From: an uncultured Rhodospirillales bacterium
Lineage (GTDB): Bacteria > Pseudomonadota > Alphaproteobacteria > Rhodospirillales > Casp-alpha2
Length of the DNA: 8,805 nt
NCBI GenBank assembly: GCA_938074585.1
Contig: CALJEW010000252.1
Span: forward strand, 1-8,805
Direction of reading: 5' to 3'
Position 1 is the stretch's first letter. The number at the start of each line of letters is the position of its first letter. Below the pieces are notes generated by a model. The model was not told where the DNA came from. It saw only the letters and a program-made list of their open reading frames with translations, and searched no databases. The position numbers and the translations under genes were made by a program. Positions 6,851 through 8,805 of the stretch are shown here, one piece after another.

Positions 6851-7553
6851 TTTCAGAAATCACTTCATCAGAAACAACCTGTCCATCGGCTAATTTAATA
6901 AGCCGGGAACACTGAGCTGCCAAATCAGGTGCATGGGTCACCAAAATCAATGTGGTTCCGTTACGGTTCTGTAAATCAAACAGCATCTGCATCACTTGTT
7001 CGCCTGTGCCTTGGTCTAAGCTGCCGGTGGGTTCGTCCGCTAATAATATTTCTGGTTCCGTAACGAAGGCTCTAGCAAGTGCAACGCGTTGTTGTTCGCC
7101 ACCGGACAATTGGCCCGGATAATGATGAATGCGATGACCCAAACCAACCGCTTCCAATTCAACCTGAGCCCGCTCGAACGCGCCGTCTTTTCGAGCAAAT
7201 TCCATGGGAAGGGCGACGTTTTCAAGCGCCGTCATGGACGGAACTAAATGAAAATTTTGGAAGACAACGCCCACATGATCGCGTCTAAATTCAGCCAATG
7301 CATCTTCATTTAGGCCGTTATACGTGGTGCCACATGCTGTGACAGTGCCTGACGTTGTGGTCTCTAATCCGGCGGCGATCATCAGAAAAGAGGTTTTTCC
7401 AGAACCTGATGGGCCAATCACGCCAATTGTTTCGCCAGGCATTATTTCTAAATTAATACCACGTAGGATATGGACAGGACCAGCATCACTGCCTAATTTC
7501 AAATGCACATCTTGAAGTTTTAAAGTTGGTTTTACAGAAGGGGGAATGGTCAT
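6843..7553 (-). CDS. ybbA: ABC transporter ATP-binding protein, YbbA (LolD-like)
   Basis: The 236-residue protein is a complete ABC ATPase of the LolD/MacB/FtsE class. Walker A is GPSGSGKT (47-54) and the Q-loop glutamine is Gln99 in VVFQNFHLVP. The signature LSGGEQQR is at 149-156, Walker B is ILLADE (169-174), the D-loop is GSLD, and the H-loop histidine is His207 in LVTHAPD. It powers the overlapping YbbP-like permease from the cytoplasmic face. The assignment to YbbA rather than LolD rests on the neighbours: a large fused permease directly downstream and a divergent TesA-type esterase, as in E. coli. The start codon lacks a visible Shine-Dalgarno sequence (TTACATTTAAAT precedes ATG) and overlaps the start of the divergent esterase gene by 8 bases, so a leaderless or very short leader transcript is possible. 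Confidence 0.95.
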   Translation of the reverse strand: MTIPPSVKPTLKLQDVHLKLGSDAGPVHILRGINLEIMPGETIGVIGPSGSGKTSFLMIAAGLETTTSGTVTACGTTYNGLNEDALAEFRRDHVGVVFQNFHLVPSMTALENVALPMEFARKDGAFERAQVELEAVGLGHRIHHYPGQLSGGEQQRVALARAFVTEPEILLADEPTGSLDQGTGEQVMQMLFDLQNRNGTTLILVTHAPDLAAQCSRLIKLADGQVVSDEVISENA

Positions 7554-8289
7554 ATTTAAATGTAAGCACTTTTCAAATAAGGGATGGCAAAAGCTCTATG
7601 CCGGATATGGGATAAATCGGCTGCATGTCAATATAGGTGTCTGGCTTGTGGCGGCGTTTATGTCTCTGCCCGTTGTCCTTGGCGCTGCGACCGGTGTTAG
7701 CGCGGCTGAGCCCCTTAAAATATTGATGTTGGGTGACAGCCTTACCGCTGGATACGGTCTCGTCAAGGGGCAGTCGGTTCCAGCCCAACTAGAAATGGCC
7801 TTAAAGGCTGACGGCATTAACGTTAAAATTTTGAATGCAGGCGTGTCGGGGGACACATCGGCGGGCGGGCTGGCGCGGCTGGCGTGGGCTTTGGCAGAAA
7901 AGCCAAAAGGATTGATTATTGAGCTCGGGGCAAATGATGGCTTGCGGGGGCTGGAGCCTAAACAAACGTTTAAAAATTTAAACACAATTATAGAAAAAGC
8001 GTTATCGGCACATCTGGAAATTTTGTTAACAGGCATGTTGGCACCACCTAATTTAGGTTCAGAATATAGCACAGATTTCAACCGGGTGTATCCTATCTTA
8101 GCGCGCTATCACGGTATTGATTTATATCCCTTTTATTTGGAAGGGGTGGCTTCTGTGCCCGGGTTAAATCTAGAAGATGGATTGCACCCGAATGAAAAAG
8201 GCGTTGCGATTATTGTTAAAAACCTCATGCCCCAAGTGAAAAAATTAATCACAAAAATAATGCAGGACGAAACCGTTTCATTTAGGTAG
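7546..8289 (+). CDS. tesA: Exported GDSL lysophospholipase / arylesterase, TesA-like
   Basis: The product is an SGNH-hydrolase with all its catalytic blocks: the nucleophile in LGDSLTAGYG (Ser65), block II with NAGVSGDTSAGGLAR (Gly102), block III with ELGAND (Asn130), and block V with DGLHPNE (Asp211 and His214). TesA enzymes hydrolyse thioesters, lysophospholipids and aryl esters in the periplasm. A hydrophobic signal segment (about residues 30-50) ends with VSAAEP, giving probable signal peptidase cleavage after residue 53 or 54. The n-region is unusually long (about 29 residues) when the only upstream in-frame ATG (7546) is used; the AAGGGGG before that ATG is only one base away, which is too close for normal use. 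CTG at 7621 would give a normal 29-residue signal peptide but is a rare start. The ATG 7546 start overlaps the divergent ybbA start. Without its signal peptide the length fits the family. Confidence 0.93.
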   Translation: MVIFKCKHFSNKGWQKLYAGYGINRLHVNIGVWLVAAFMSLPVVLGAATGVSAAEPLKILMLGDSLTAGYGLVKGQSVPAQLEMALKADGINVKILNAGVSGDTSAGGLARLAWALAEKPKGLIIELGANDGLRGLEPKQTFKNLNTIIEKALSAHLEILLTGMLAPPNLGSEYSTDFNRVYPILARYHGIDLYPFYLEGVASVPGLNLEDGLHPNEKGVAIIVKNLMPQVKKLITKIMQDETVSFR

Positions 8290-8335
8290 CATGAGTATGT
8301 TAGGGGGCATTGTCGGTTAAGGAATTTAAGAAAAC

Positions 8336-8805
8336 ATGGTTGATACCCCCGCATTATAGGTCGCCCCTTCACAATCACTTGATTGGGTTGCCGCAGCCCA
8401 AGAAATTGAAGAGCAATTGATGCGGTTGCCGACGCTTGAACCCGGCAATGCATGGTTGGCGTTTATCTATGCCACGGATAACTTTAGCGCAGGCCTCCCT
8501 AGCCTTTTGACTTATTTAAAGCCAAAAACCGATATCACCCATTGGGTTGGAAGCGTCGGAACTGGGATTTGCTCTGGCCGAGTTGAAATATTTGGTCGCG
8601 CGGGTGTAACTGTTATGGTTGCTCAGTTTCCAGAAAACACATTCAATGTCATTCCTACGATAAAATCAGACGTGGATGAAATTTCAGAAGCTAAGCGCAA
8701 ATGGTCCGACATCGCCGTACCGTCTTTTGGCATTGTTCATGGGGATCCGTTAAACTCAAACATCGCTAAATTGATTGAAAACTTATCTACAGACATCGAA
8801 AACCT
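8336..8805 (+). CDS. FIST N-terminal domain protein, cut by window end and probably disrupted near its 5' end
   Basis: From about 8360 the frame is open to the end of the window. It resembles the N-terminal half of FIST proteins, sensory proteins thought to bind small ligands such as amino acids and often linked to signal transduction. Matching parts are DWVAAAQEIEEQL, AWLAFIYATDNFSAG, ITHWVGSVGTGICSG, GRVEIFGRAGVTVMVAQF and a later PSFGIVHGDPLNSN. The only upstream in-frame ATG (8336, with AAGGA about 12 bases ahead) is followed by TAG at codon 8 (8357-8359). No ATG, GTG, TTG or CTG occurs between this TAG and TTG 8417 / ATG 8420. A start at 8420 (GAAGAG nearby) would remove the conserved first helix. 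A point mutation or small frameshift in the first codons is therefore likely. The gene follows tesA by 46 bp without a clear terminator. The domain call is fairly firm; its intactness is doubtful. Confidence 0.72.

Noticed and set aside
7583..7696. Small Cys-rich frame starting at ATG 7583 (MAKALCRIWDK...), vaguely rubredoxin-like
   Set aside because: It is an alternative frame of the tesA signal-peptide region; the cysteine spacing does not match a rubredoxin and there is no independent support.
7596..8081. 161-codon minus-strand frame inside tesA
   Set aside because: It is antisense to the catalytic blocks of the esterase and has no recognisable domain.

Overview
The window looks like a stretch of chromosome from an alphaproteobacterium of moderate GC content. 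The evidence is the BAX inhibitor-1 homologue, whose N-terminus resembles the alphaproteobacterial type, and the divergent tesA / ybbA-ybbP neighbourhood of Gram-negative bacteria. No rRNA, tRNA, CRISPR array, insertion sequence or phage gene was recognised. The lineage is inferred from protein style only.

Layout. Positions 1-351 hold the 3' end of an old yellow enzyme (YqjM/NamA-type ene-reductase), followed by a 10-bp-stem hairpin. About 1 kb without an intact gene follows (352-1354). It carries coding-like traces in three frames (488-855) and a further frame interrupted by one TGA (897-1211), so it probably holds decayed or unrecognised genes. A classical short-chain dehydrogenase/reductase (1355-2098, +) then faces a convergent minus-strand set: a small ABM-fold monooxygenase (2205-2522), a TauE/SafE-type permease split into two reading frames (2584-3126 and 3126-3407), a strong bidirectional terminator (3439-3480), a BAX inhibitor-1 membrane protein (3495-4220) and a large FtsX-type permease with its ABC ATPase (4319-6850 and 6843-7553). 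Divergently, on the plus strand, come a TesA-like GDSL lysophospholipase/esterase (7546-8289) and the start of a FIST-domain sensor protein cut by the window end.

How the genes relate. YbbA and YbbP overlap by 8 bases and form one ABC transporter of the LolCDE/MacB type. Together with the divergent exported esterase TesA they reproduce the well-known tesA-ybbA-ybbP arrangement of E. coli. The BI-1 gene lies 98 bp downstream of ybbP on the same strand and ends at the strong terminator, so it may be co-transcribed or have its own promoter. The permease and monooxygenase form a second minus-strand group beyond that terminator. The oxidoreductases at the left (ene-reductase, SDR, ABM monooxygenase) suggest small-molecule redox metabolism, but no pathway can be named.

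No new multi-gene system is visible. The unusual signal is a set of interrupted reading frames (permease frameshift, amber codon near the start of the FIST gene, the decayed 1-kb gap) beside intact long genes, plus the head-to-head overlap of the tesA and ybbA start codons.
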